Source: Flavobacteriaceae bacterium UBA5950 (GTDB lineage: Bacteria > Bacteroidota > Bacteroidia > Flavobacteriales > Flavobacteriaceae). From it: DNA of 13,295 bases. Each line of letters begins with the position of its first letter. Position 1 is the first letter of the stretch. Position numbers and translations under genes: made by a program. The stretch lies in assembly GCA_002430545.1 (NCBI GenBank), contig DJCM01000008.1, forward strand, positions 23,839 through 37,133, given 5' to 3'. This document shows positions 6,804-13,295 of this stretch, piece by piece. The notes below the pieces were generated by a model. It was not told where the DNA came from. It saw only the letters and a list, made by a program, of their open reading frames with translations, and made no database searches.

Positions 6804-6805
6804 CT

Positions 6806-7195
6806 ATGCCTTCTATTTTTACCAGAATTATCAATGGTGAAATTCCCTCATATAAAATTGATGAGGATGAGCATTGTTATGCCTTTTTGGATATTAATCC
6901 CAATGCTGTTGGTCATACATTATGTGTTCCAAAACAAGAAGTTGACAAGCTGTTTGACCTAGACCAAGAAATCTATATACACCTGATGCAGTTTTCAAAA
7001 CGAATTGCAGCTGCGCTTGAGCAAGCAGTCCCCTGCAAAAGAGTAGGCATGGCTGTAGTAGGATTGGAAGTACCTCACGCTCATGTTCATCTGATCCCCA
7101 TTCATCAGATGACTGATATGAGCTTTCAAACCAAAGTAAAGATGCAGGAAGAAGATTTTATTTCACTTTCGAAAAAAATCAGATCGAAAATTTAG
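6806..7195 (+). CDS. HIT-family (HINT-like) nucleotide hydrolase
   Basis: Cytoplasmic protein of 129 residues of the histidine-triad superfamily, which hydrolyses or transfers nucleotidyl groups (for example adenosine phosphoramidates in HINT proteins). Seen: IFTRIINGEIPSYKI at the N-terminus, FLDINPNAVGHTLCVPK in the middle, and the triad HAHVHLIP with histidines at 91, 93 and 95. The middle part of the triad supplies the nucleophile in the family. It starts 2 nt after greA and shares its transcript. Its stop lies 1 nt from the stop of the convergent histidine kinase gene. The physiological substrate is not known from sequence. Confidence 0.93.
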   Translation: MPSIFTRIINGEIPSYKIDEDEHCYAFLDINPNAVGHTLCVPKQEVDKLFDLDQEIYIHLMQFSKRIAAALEQAVPCKRVGMAVVGLEVPHAHVHLIPIHQMTDMSFQTKVKMQEEDFISLSKKIRSKI

Positions 7196-7196
7196 C

Positions 7197-8360
7197 TTAC
7201 ATCTGTAGAGCGATTTCAAAATGTGTCCCTTTATTTTCTGCTGTTGAGCGCACTTGAATACTCCCCTGGTGGTAGTCTTCAATAATTCTTCGACATAATG
7301 ATAATCCCAGTCCCCAGCCTCTCTTTTTTGTTGTCACGCCAGGCTGAAAGATACGATTGACCAACTGCTTTGGAATGCCCTTCCCATTGTCAATTACGTG
7401 GATGAGTACTTTATCTTTTTCATCAGCGATTGAGAGTTCAATCGTTCCTTTTCCCACAACAGCATCAATGGCATTATTGAGGAGGTTTTCAATTACCCAA
7501 CAATAGAGTTCCTTGTTCACAGTCAGATTGATTTTAGTAGCACTGGCGTTAAATTTAAATTCGATTCCTTGACTGGCTTTTCCAGAAAGATAATCAAACA
7601 CTTCGCGAGAGCTACTGACAATATCGGTATCTGTTTTGACAGGAAGAGAACCAATTTTAGAAAATCGATTGGTGATGGTTTCCAAACGCTTCAGGTCAGC
7701 CTCCATGGGCGTCGTGATTTTTTCTTCTATTCCTTTAGATTTCAATATCGAAACCCATCCCATGAGTGATGATAAGGGTGTTCCCAATTGATGGGCAGTT
7801 TCCTTGGCCATGCCTGTCCAAAGTTTATTTTGAACAGCAATTTGAGACGTACGTAAATAAAAATACACCAAAGCACCAATGGTCAATAAAAGCAACAGCA
7901 AAGCACTTGGGTACAATTTTAGTTTTTCGAGCGTAGCCGATTGCCCATAGTACATGCGTTGATTCACAGCATTTTCAAAAACAATTTCGATGGGGTCATT
8001 TTGTTTTTTTAAATTTTCTAAAGTGTTTTTGAGGAGCAAAGAGTCGTTGAGAAGCGCACCTTGAGAGTTGATGTTATTGAATGAAATGATCTTATCATCT
8101 TCATCAACGACAATCATGGGGATACTATTTTCACTTGTGAGCACTTCAAAAATTAAAGGATCCACGTCGTCGTTTAGGTCAATGTCTTTTACAAACTGTT
8201 TTTGGGCAAGCGCCCAAACTTCCATTCTTTGACGTTCATCGATTTCGGTTTGTTTGACCAGTCGAAAAAGGCTCCAAAGAATCAACGCAACTGTGGCAGA
8301 CAATAGGATAAGAATGACCAATCGGGACTGTGATTTCAAATAGAAAGCAGGAGTTTTCAT
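7197..8360 (-). CDS. Orphan membrane sensor histidine kinase
   Basis: Two-component sensor kinase of 387 residues in the inner membrane. Seen: TM1 about residues 13-34, a periplasmic sensor region of about 115 residues, TM2 about 150-168, then the dimerisation/phospho-acceptor segment with AHQLGTPLSSL (His190), and a HATPase domain with N box NLLNNAIDAV, G1 DNGKGIP and G2 GWGLGLSLCRRI. The H-box reads HQLGTPL rather than the common HExxTPL, a variant I have seen in Bacteroidota kinases. The ATG at 8360 (MKTPAFYLK) is chosen; an upstream in-frame start at 8405 would run into the divergent promoter region. There is no response regulator next to it, so its partner is elsewhere. The periplasmic part shows no recognisable domain. 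Confidence 0.92.
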   Translation of the reverse strand: MKTPAFYLKSQSRLVILILLSATVALILWSLFRLVKQTEIDERQRMEVWALAQKQFVKDIDLNDDVDPLIFEVLTSENSIPMIVVDEDDKIISFNNINSQGALLNDSLLLKNTLENLKKQNDPIEIVFENAVNQRMYYGQSATLEKLKLYPSALLLLLLTIGALVYFYLRTSQIAVQNKLWTGMAKETAHQLGTPLSSLMGWVSILKSKGIEEKITTPMEADLKRLETITNRFSKIGSLPVKTDTDIVSSSREVFDYLSGKASQGIEFKFNASATKINLTVNKELYCWVIENLLNNAIDAVVGKGTIELSIADEKDKVLIHVIDNGKGIPKQLVNRIFQPGVTTKKRGWGLGLSLCRRIIEDYHQGSIQVRSTAENKGTHFEIALQM

Positions 8361-8411
8361 TTGCCAACTAAGATAATTGATTTTAAATAATGTTTTCAAA
8401 CACAAAATATG

Positions 8412-8419
8412 TAGTTTTG
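8412..8419 (+). promoter_or_regulatory. Putative -7 promoter box for the DUF3127-aat pair
   Basis: TAGTTTTG matches TANNTTTG exactly, 21 nt before the DUF3127 ATG, in the 80-nt gap divergent from the histidine kinase gene. No TTG is found at the expected -33 spacing. An inverted repeat TTTGTTT/AAACAAA (8416-8422, 8429-8435) overlaps its end. Confidence 0.45.
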
Positions 8420-8440
8420 TTTGTATCGAAACAAATCTTT

Positions 8441-8803
8441 ATGGAAGTTTTAGGACGTATCAAACACATATACGAAACCAAAGAATATGGAAGCAATGGT
8501 TTTCGAAAGCGTGAGCTTGTTGTAACCACTGAAGAGCAATACCCACAACACTTATTGTTGGAGTTTGTGCAAGACAAATGTGACTTGCTCAATTCTTTTT
8601 CTGAAAATGATCGAGTGAAGGTTGGCATTAATTTGCGTGGGCGAGAGTGGCAAAGTCCACAAGGAGAGACAAAGTTCTTTAATTCTATTCAAGGCTGGCG
8701 AATCGAATCTTTAGAGCAGTCGGGAACACCAGAACCCCCACCACCACCATTCGACCCTGCTGAAAACACCAATACAGAGGCACCAGACGACTTGCCTTTT
8801 TAA
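8441..8803 (+). CDS. DUF3127 protein with SSB-like C-terminal tip
   Basis: Protein of 120 residues that I recognise as the DUF3127 family, widespread in Bacteroidota and functionally uncharacterised. Seen: an N-terminal domain of about 90 residues, MEVLGRIKHIYETKEYGS to FFNSIQGWRIES, whose strand pattern (including VKVGINLRGREW) looks OB-fold-like; then a Pro/Glu/Asn-rich tail with a PPPPP run ending in DDLPF. That ending resembles the acidic tip of bacterial single-stranded DNA-binding protein (consensus DDDIPF), which recruits repair and replication proteins. The ATG at 8441 is chosen over an upstream in-frame ATG at 8390, which would precede the promoter box. It lies 12 nt before aat. A nucleic-acid-binding role is inference, not shown. 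Confidence 0.82.
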   Translation: MEVLGRIKHIYETKEYGSNGFRKRELVVTTEEQYPQHLLLEFVQDKCDLLNSFSENDRVKVGINLRGREWQSPQGETKFFNSIQGWRIESLEQSGTPEPPPPPFDPAENTNTEAPDDLPF

Positions 8804-8815
8804 ATAGGCTTAATT

Positions 8816-9448
8816 ATGTATCGTTTGACCGATGCTTTATTGTTTCCTTCGCCAGAACAAGCCTCTGATGAAGGGATTGTTGCTGTTGGGGGAGATTTGA
8901 AACCCGAGCGAGTCATGCTCGCCTATCGTAAAGGTATTTTTCCATGGTTTGAATCTGACGACTTTCTACTCTGGTGGAGCCCAGACCCTCGGATGGTCCT
9001 GTTTCCAGATAAAGTCAAAATCTCAAAAAGCATGCGCGCAGTCCTGCGAAAAAAACAGTTTGAAGTGACTTTCAATAAGGCTTTCGACGATGTTGTAGAA
9101 GCCTGTGCAAAAGTCAAACGTTTTGGACAAAATGGCACTTGGATCACCCCTGGACTTATGGAAGTTTACTCAACTCTTCACACCCAAGGGCATGCCCACT
9201 CTGTTGAGGTATGGGAGGAAGGCGTTCTTGTGGGGGGTCTGTATGGTATTGACTTAGGAACTGTGTTCTGTGGCGAGAGTATGTTTTCAAAAGCCAATAA
9301 TGCCAGTAAGGTTGCCCTGATTTCACTTGCCAAAGAACTCAAAAAAAACAAGTACGAGCTAATCGACTGTCAAGTGCCGACACAACACCTTGCCAGCATG
9401 GGTGCAGAATCAATTCCCAGATCGGAATTCTTGACTTATTTGTCCTAA
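8816..9448 (+). CDS. aat: Leucyl/phenylalanyl-tRNA--protein transferase
   Basis: Transfers Leu or Phe from aminoacyl-tRNA to the N-terminus of proteins beginning with Lys or Arg, marking them for ClpS/ClpAP degradation in the N-degron pathway. The protein has 210 residues, the usual length. Seen: EGIVAVGGDLKPERVMLAYRKGIFPWF at the N-terminus, WWSPDPRMVL, TWITPGLMEVYSTLHTQGHAHSVEVW, then the GNAT-like core GGLYGIDLGTVFCGESMFS and the C-terminal IDCQVPTQHLASMGAESIPR. It follows the DUF3127 gene by 12 nt and is likely co-transcribed. Its 3' end overlaps the convergent tag reading frame by 39 nt, so there is no intergenic terminator. Confidence 0.97.
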   Translation: MYRLTDALLFPSPEQASDEGIVAVGGDLKPERVMLAYRKGIFPWFESDDFLLWWSPDPRMVLFPDKVKISKSMRAVLRKKQFEVTFNKAFDDVVEACAKVKRFGQNGTWITPGLMEVYSTLHTQGHAHSVEVWEEGVLVGGLYGIDLGTVFCGESMFSKANNASKVALISLAKELKKNKYELIDCQVPTQHLASMGAESIPRSEFLTYLS

Positions 9449-10024
9449 CTTCTTTACCTCTTTGTACCGAAAACAGCTGACCAAGTGGTCATTTACCATC
9501 CCTGTTGCCTGCATATGTGCATAGACAATCGTGCTTCCAACAAACTTAAATCCATGTTTTTTGAGAGATAAACTCATCTGATCGGACAATGCTGTTGTTG
9601 AGGGTACCTGATCGATTGTCTGATATGTGTTTTGAATGGGTTGATGAACGACAAACGACCACAAAAACTCACCAAAAGAAAGCTTTGATTGCTGTATGTT
9701 TACAAACATTTGTGCGTTATAGATTGCAGCTTTGATTTTAAGTCGATTGCTAATAATTCCACGATCGCTACACAATGCTTCTATTTTCTTCTTGTCATAA
9801 CGTGCGATCTTTTGCGCATCAAAGTTGTCGACGGCCCTGCGAAAATTCTCTATTTAACGAAGTACTGTCAACCAATTGAGGCCAGCTTGAAAAGTCTCAA
9901 GAAGGAGAGTTTCAAAAAGCTTTTCATCGTCATAAATGGGCACTCCCCATTCGGTATCGTGATAGATTTTATAATCAGGCTGGGCTTCACACCAGGGGCA
10001 ACGATTTTTTTCATGATCAGGCAT
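9410..10024 (-). pseudogene. tag: DNA-3-methyladenine glycosylase I interrupted by an in-frame TAA
   Basis: Base-excision repair glycosylase that removes 3-methyladenine. Residues 1-56 read MPDHEKNRCPWC, IYHDTEWGVPIYDDEKLFE and FQAGLNWLTVLR. Codon 57 is TAA (9854-9856). The same frame then continues for 147 codons without any shift: IENFRRAVDNFD, DRGIISNRLKIKAAIYNAQ, FLWSFV, LKKHGFKFVGSTIVYAHMQATGMVNDHLVSCFRY. The putative zinc ligands (Cys9, His22, and the His and Cys of NDHLVSC) are all present. Homologues have Lys-Arg where this has stop-Ile. One AAA-to-TAA change would explain the stop. The start at ATG 10024 overlaps the truB stop by 8 nt. The fresh state of the rest suggests a very recent nonsense mutation, a sequencing error, or read-through. 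The two halves could otherwise be called as separate short proteins. Confidence 0.85.
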
Positions 10025-10709
10025 AGAGGTTTTTTTCAAATGTTTCTATCGTAATCGAATCGGAAAGATTGTGGTTGCCTATGGCTGTACGGCATAAGCT
10101 TTTGAGATAGCCACCAACCCCAAGAGCTTGCCCAAAGTCATGTGCGATCGATCGTATATATGTGCCTTTACCACAACGAATTCTAAAGGCCACATTCGGA
10201 AGAGTAATGTTGGTGATTTCAAAGTCATAAACAATCACCTCCCGGCTTTTGATTTCAACTTGTTCACCAGCTCTTGCGTGTTCGTAGAGGCGTTTACCCT
10301 TGCGCTTGATCGCAGAAAACAGGGGTGGTTTTTGTTGGATATTTCCAACAAATCGTCTTGTGGCATGCTTGATATCTTCTTCAGTCAACTTTGTGGGGTC
10401 AGACTGAGGAACGACTTCTGTCTCGAGGTCATAGGAAGGAGTGGTTGCACCAAGAAAAATCGTGCCAGTATAGGTCTTATCAGTCGCTATTAGATCTTGA
10501 ATTTGCTTGGTTTTTTTTCCTGTACAAACAAGCAATAGTCCAGTCGCCAAAGGATCTAAAGTGCCTGCATGTCCCACTTTTATTTTTTTAATATCAAATC
10601 GTTTTCGCATAAGCCAATGGATTTTATTGACCACCTGAAAGGATGTCCATTCCAAGGGTTTGTTGACAAGGATGACTTGTCCATTTTGAAAATCATCTAG
10701 TTCATACAT
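10017..10709 (-). CDS. truB: tRNA pseudouridine(55) synthase
   Basis: Converts U55 in the T-loop of tRNAs to pseudouridine. The protein has 230 residues, matching the shorter TruB form without a long C-terminal PUA domain. Seen: GQVILVNKPLEWTSFQVVNKI at the N-terminus, VGHAGTLDPLATGLLLVCTG with the catalytic Asp at 52, DKTYTGTIFLGATTPSYDLE, QKPPLFSAIKRKGKRLYEHAR and CGKGTYIRSIAHDFG. The ATG at 10709 shares its A with the uppP stop (TGATG), so translation is probably coupled; the in-frame GTG at 10712 is less likely. It is followed by tag with an 8-nt overlap. Confidence 0.97.
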   Translation of the reverse strand: MYELDDFQNGQVILVNKPLEWTSFQVVNKIHWLMRKRFDIKKIKVGHAGTLDPLATGLLLVCTGKKTKQIQDLIATDKTYTGTIFLGATTPSYDLETEVVPQSDPTKLTEEDIKHATRRFVGNIQQKPPLFSAIKRKGKRLYEHARAGEQVEIKSREVIVYDFEITNITLPNVAFRIRCGKGTYIRSIAHDFGQALGVGGYLKSLCRTAIGNHNLSDSITIETFEKNLYA

Positions 10710-11500
10710 CACAGTTGAGAAGTCACAATTGCAATGGTTCCAACAGCTGCGCAGTAGTAGGCAAAATAGCGCAACTTAGATCGCTTGACTAGCGAAATCA
10801 TCCACTGACAAGCAAGATACCCACTGACAAAGGCAGCAATAAACCCAGCGATCACTGATCCTAGAGAGAGGCTTTCTTGCGCAAGTCCGCAATCCAAAAC
10901 TTTTTTCACCATACTTCCCAAAATAAGTGGAACAACCATCAGGAATGAAAACCGAGCAGCTTTGTCTCTAGCAACACCCAAGAGCAAGCTCGTGGCAATG
11001 GTCGCACCACTTCTCGAAACACCAGGAAGAATTGCAAAGGCCTGTGCAACGCCAATCCACCAAGCTTTGGAAAGGGATATTTGTTTCAGATTTTCTGATG
11101 GTTTATCTGCGATATAAAGAAATGCTGCAGTCACCCATAGCATCAGTCCTACAAGGAGAATGTTTCCAAAAAAATAACTTCCAATAGCCTCTTCAAAAAA
11201 AAACCCAACCAAGGCAGCTGGGATCATTGATAGAATGATTTGAAGACTGAATTGAGTCGATTTGTTATTGGAAAATCGAAACAAATCACGAATGATTTCC
11301 CAAACGTCGTCACGAAAAACAACTAGTGTTGCAAGCGCTGTTGCGCCATGGACAACAATAGTGAAAATCAAATTTTCGTCTGTCTTGTTTTGATTTCCAA
11401 ACAGGGTTTGTGCCAGCTCTAAATGACCACTTGACGAGACAGGTAAAAATTCGGTAAGCCCTTGAATAATACCTAAAATTATGGCTTCGATTACAGACAT
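10709..11500 (-). CDS. uppP: Undecaprenyl-diphosphate phosphatase
   Basis: Integral membrane enzyme (BacA/UppP) that dephosphorylates undecaprenyl pyrophosphate, recycling the lipid carrier for peptidoglycan and surface polysaccharide synthesis; it also gives bacitracin tolerance. The protein has 263 residues, normal for the family. Seen: the first signature QGLTEFLPVSSSGHL (Glu17, Ser22-24, His26) and the second PGVSRSGATI (159-168, with Arg163), which together form the active site, plus about eight hydrophobic segments. It begins 2 nt after the DUF3098 gene and ends in a 1-nt overlap with truB, so all are in one operon with ftsX. Confidence 0.97.
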   Translation of the reverse strand: MSVIEAIILGIIQGLTEFLPVSSSGHLELAQTLFGNQNKTDENLIFTIVVHGATALATLVVFRDDVWEIIRDLFRFSNNKSTQFSLQIILSMIPAALVGFFFEEAIGSYFFGNILLVGLMLWVTAAFLYIADKPSENLKQISLSKAWWIGVAQAFAILPGVSRSGATIATSLLLGVARDKAARFSFLMVVPLILGSMVKKVLDCGLAQESLSLGSVIAGFIAAFVSGYLACQWMISLVKRSKLRYFAYYCAAVGTIAIVTSQL

Positions 11501-11502
11501 AA

Positions 11503-11748
11503 TTAAGAGTGCTTTTTTGTGTTTTCAAAAGAACTCAAAATAGCAGATATTTCGATGCCAAAACCAATGAGGACAAGGGCAGGAGCAAGTCGAATACGCC
11601 TAAAATTAAAGATGTCAGGATTGAACACATCAGGGTCTTTGCTACCACCTCCGATCATGAGAATAAATCCTAAAACAATGACACCCAAGCCAATGAGCAT
11701 GAGCCTGTAGTTTTTTTTCGAAAAAATAAATTCTTTTTTGTTTTTCAT
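11503..11748 (-). CDS. DUF3098 small membrane protein
   Basis: Protein of 81 residues that I recognise as DUF3098, a short Bacteroidota family of unknown function. Seen: a Lys-rich cytoplasmic start KNKKEFIFSKKNYR, a first membrane segment at about 17-34 (IGLGVIVLGFILMIGGGS), a soluble loop with the signature SKDPDVFNPDIFNFRRI, and a second membrane segment at about 56-72. Both ends are probably cytoplasmic. The ATG at 11748 shares its A with the ftsX stop (TGATG); the TTG at 11751 is unlikely. Its position between ftsX and uppP suggests a link to division or cell-wall synthesis, but this is guilt by association. Confidence 0.88.
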   Translation of the reverse strand: MKNKKEFIFSKKNYRLMLIGLGVIVLGFILMIGGGSKDPDVFNPDIFNFRRIRLAPALVLIGFGIEISAILSSFENTKKHS

Positions 11749-12623
11749 CAATACAAAGATTGGGTTTTTAGATTTAAATAACGTTGTGTTGCCAAACGAG
11801 CACTAATCGAACTGATGAACATGGACAATAAAAATACAGCCGAAAAACTCATCAGTAATGTTTGTTGATCCATCAACATATCGATACCAGTAAGGTAGTT
11901 TTGCAAGTTGAGTACCAATGCCCAAACGCCCACACAAGCAATGAAGGCGCTGATGATACCCAACACCAAATAGGTTCGAATAAAAGGCCCTCTTATAAAA
12001 CGTTTCCGAGCACCAACCAGTTGCATGGTTTTAATAATCATTCGTTTGGCATAAATCGATAAGCGAATTGAGTTGTGAATGAGAATTATAGAGAGTACCA
12101 AAAAAAACAAACAACACCCCAACAGAAGTAAGCGTGCTTTTTCGATGTTTTCATTGAGCAAGTTGACAAGTGGTCGATCGTAAACAATATCACTCACAAA
12201 TGTTTTTTCAGCTAAAAAAGCACTGATGCTATCGACTCTATGGGTGGTAACATAGTCGCCCTTGAGTCGCAGGTCGATCGCATCTTTAAGAGGGTTAAAT
12301 CCCAAAAAATCCATAAAATCTTCTCCGATATCTGCGCTGTGTTCTGTGGCTGCTTGTTCTTTTGAAATATATACAACCGACCTGCTAAATGGAGCAAGCG
12401 TGAGCATTGTTTCCAACTGGCTTACCTCTACTTCTTTAGCATTATCATCGATAAATATCGTGAGTACAATTTGTTCTTTTACATGTTGAGACACCTGTCG
12501 AGCATTGAGTAAAAGTAGGCTCAAAACGCCAACGACAAACAAAATCAAACTCACGCTAAATACAATGCCAAAATAGGAACGAACGGCACGTCTTTTTTGA
12601 TATTGATGTGGTTGTTTTGACAT
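11748..12623 (-). CDS. ftsX: Cell division protein FtsX
   Basis: Membrane subunit of the FtsEX complex, an ABC-type machine that controls cell-wall hydrolases at the division site. The protein has 291 residues. Seen: a basic N-terminus, TM1 about 18-40, an extracytoplasmic domain of about 125 residues including IVLTIFIDDNAKEVEV and VVYISKEQAATE, then three more membrane segments around 167-190, 213-238 and 258-278, with the conserved MIIKTMQLVGARKRFIRGPF between TM2 and TM3. This is the standard four-helix FtsX topology. ftsE is not adjacent, as is common in Bacteroidota. It is the first gene of the operon ftsX-DUF3098-uppP-truB-tag and is transcribed divergently from leuS. Confidence 0.95.
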   Translation of the reverse strand: MSKQPHQYQKRRAVRSYFGIVFSVSLILFVVGVLSLLLLNARQVSQHVKEQIVLTIFIDDNAKEVEVSQLETMLTLAPFSRSVVYISKEQAATEHSADIGEDFMDFLGFNPLKDAIDLRLKGDYVTTHRVDSISAFLAEKTFVSDIVYDRPLVNLLNENIEKARLLLLGCCLFFLVLSIILIHNSIRLSIYAKRMIIKTMQLVGARKRFIRGPFIRTYLVLGIISAFIACVGVWALVLNLQNYLTGIDMLMDQQTLLMSFSAVFLLSMFISSISARLATQRYLNLKTQSLY

Positions 12624-12667
12624 TAGGGCTTAAAATTACAAAAACGTATGGATAGTCGAATGATCGT

Positions 12668-12702
12668 TTGTGCGTTTTCGTCTTATAATTTTGGTATTTT
12701 TG
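12668..12702 (+). promoter_or_regulatory. Putative leuS promoter (TTG ... TATTTTTG)
   Basis: TATTTTTG at 12695-12702 matches TANNTTTG, and a TTG at 12668-12670 lies 24 nt upstream, close to the 17-23 nt spacing of Bacteroidota promoters. The leader to the leuS ATG is only about 12 nt. The 96-nt gap with divergent ftsX also must carry the ftsX promoter; on that strand I see only an imperfect TACGTTTTTG. Confidence 0.5.
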
Positions 12703-12719
12703 CCTCACAACACCAGACA

Positions 12720-13295
12720 ATGGCATATCCATTTCAATCGATTGAAAAAAAGTGGCAATCCTTTTGGGCATCCAACCACACCTTTTCCGCAAAGTTTCCA
12801 TCCGATAAACCAAAGTATTATGTGATGGATATGTTTCCTTATCCATCAGGGGCAGGGCTGCACGTGGGTCACCCTTTGGGTTATATTGCCAGTGATGTTG
12901 TTGCTCGTTACAAAAGGCATAAGGGTTATAATGTCTTACACCCTCAGGGTTATGATTCTTTTGGATTACCAGCCGAACAGTATGCGATCCAAACTGGTCA
13001 GCACCCTGCAAAGACGATCGAAACAAACATCAATCGTTATAGAGAACAGCTCGATCGATTGGGGTTTTCTTTTGACTGGGGTCGGGAGTTTCGCACCTCA
13101 GACGCTTCCTATTATCGCTGGACACAGTGGATTTTTATGCAGCTTTTTAATGCTTGGTATGATAGCAAAACAGATCAAGCCAGACCCATTGATGAGCTCA
13201 TCAATCACCTCGCTGCGCATGGTACCGAAAACCTTTCAGCGCATTGCGACGAAGACACCACTTCACTCACTGCTGACCAATGGTCATCCTTGTCT
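12720..13295 (+). CDS. leuS: Leucyl-tRNA synthetase (3' partial)
   Basis: Class I aminoacyl-tRNA synthetase that charges tRNA-Leu. Only the first 192 codons are in the window; the frame is open to the last base. Seen: FQSIEKKWQSFW at the N-terminus, the ATP-binding MFPYPSGAGLHVGHPLGY with the HIGH-type motif HVGH at residues 48-51, and HPQGYDSFGLPAEQYA, NINRYREQLDRLGFSFDWGRE and YYRWTQWIFMQLF of the catalytic Rossmann fold. The following stretch from about residue 147 (YDSKTDQARPIDELINHLAAH) is an extra segment typical of Bacteroidota LeuS. The ATG at 12720 gives the family N-terminus exactly. Confidence 0.98.
   Translation, partial: MAYPFQSIEKKWQSFWASNHTFSAKFPSDKPKYYVMDMFPYPSGAGLHVGHPLGYIASDVVARYKRHKGYNVLHPQGYDSFGLPAEQYAIQTGQHPAKTIETNINRYREQLDRLGFSFDWGREFRTSDASYYRWTQWIFMQLFNAWYDSKTDQARPIDELINHLAAHGTENLSAHCDEDTTSLTADQWSSLS

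Noticed and set aside
8383..8628. Open frame on the - strand opposite the DUF3127 gene
   Set aside because: It is the shadow of a recognisable gene, with biased composition and no leader or promoter.
9854..9856. Alternative genetic code (TAA read as an amino acid)
   Set aside because: TAA is used as the normal stop for several intact genes here (3490, 6803, 5819 and others), so the tag stop is a local event.
9689..10054. Open frame on the + strand opposite tag
   Set aside because: It mirrors the tag/truB coding region on the other strand and has no family resemblance; the - strand carries the conserved glycosylase sequence.
12556..13026. Long open frame on the - strand opposite leuS and the ftsX start
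   Set aside because: It is antisense to clearly coding leuS, overlaps the start of ftsX in another frame, and its product resembles nothing I know.

Overview
The window looks like chromosomal DNA of a member of the Bacteroidota, most likely a Flavobacteriia-type organism. The reasons are lineage-typical families (DUF4301, DUF3127, DUF3098, a PnuC/NadR-like kinase pair), ftsX without an adjacent ftsE, LeuS with an HVGH signature, A-rich leaders without clear Shine-Dalgarno sites, and several perfect TANNTTTG boxes (the Bacteroidota -7 promoter element). GC content is moderate to low. I see no phage, insertion sequence, CRISPR, tRNA or rRNA. Ends are cut: the first gene (PPTase) lacks its start and the last (leuS) continues past the window. 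No gene-free stretch exceeds 300 bases.

Region 1 (1-5822, + strand) is a tightly overlapping chain: 4'-phosphopantetheinyl transferase, a small thiamine-binding (MTH1187/YkoF-like) protein, a PnuC-family transporter, a NadR-like P-loop kinase and a DUF4301 protein. A TPP riboswitch with its own promoter box follows, then a TonB-dependent outer-membrane receptor. Together this reads as a thiamine (or related vitamin) uptake and salvage locus: receptor across the outer membrane, PnuC-like carrier across the inner membrane, and a kinase to trap the substrate. Only the receptor sits directly behind the riboswitch. The receptor start codon lies inside an 11-bp hairpin that is a plausible expression platform.

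Region 2 (5819-8360) holds a divergent pair, a lipoprotein with a Rieske-like cysteine pattern but no histidine ligands (-) and greA (+), followed by a HIT-family hydrolase and a convergent orphan sensor histidine kinase (-). The greA leader contains a terminator-like hairpin with a U run.

Region 3 (8412-10024) has a DUF3127 protein with an SSB-like C-terminal tip and aat (+), meeting a tag gene (-) that is intact except for one in-frame TAA stop.

Region 4 (10017-12623, - strand) is an envelope/RNA operon read ftsX, DUF3098, uppP, truB, tag, with 1-nt TGATG junctions and one 8-nt overlap. Divergent from ftsX, leuS starts at 12720 and runs off the end.

The most interesting points are the TPP riboswitch with a start-codon hairpin, the candidate thiamine-salvage kinase module, the in-frame stop in tag, the hairpin in the greA leader, and the SSB-like tail of the DUF3127 protein.
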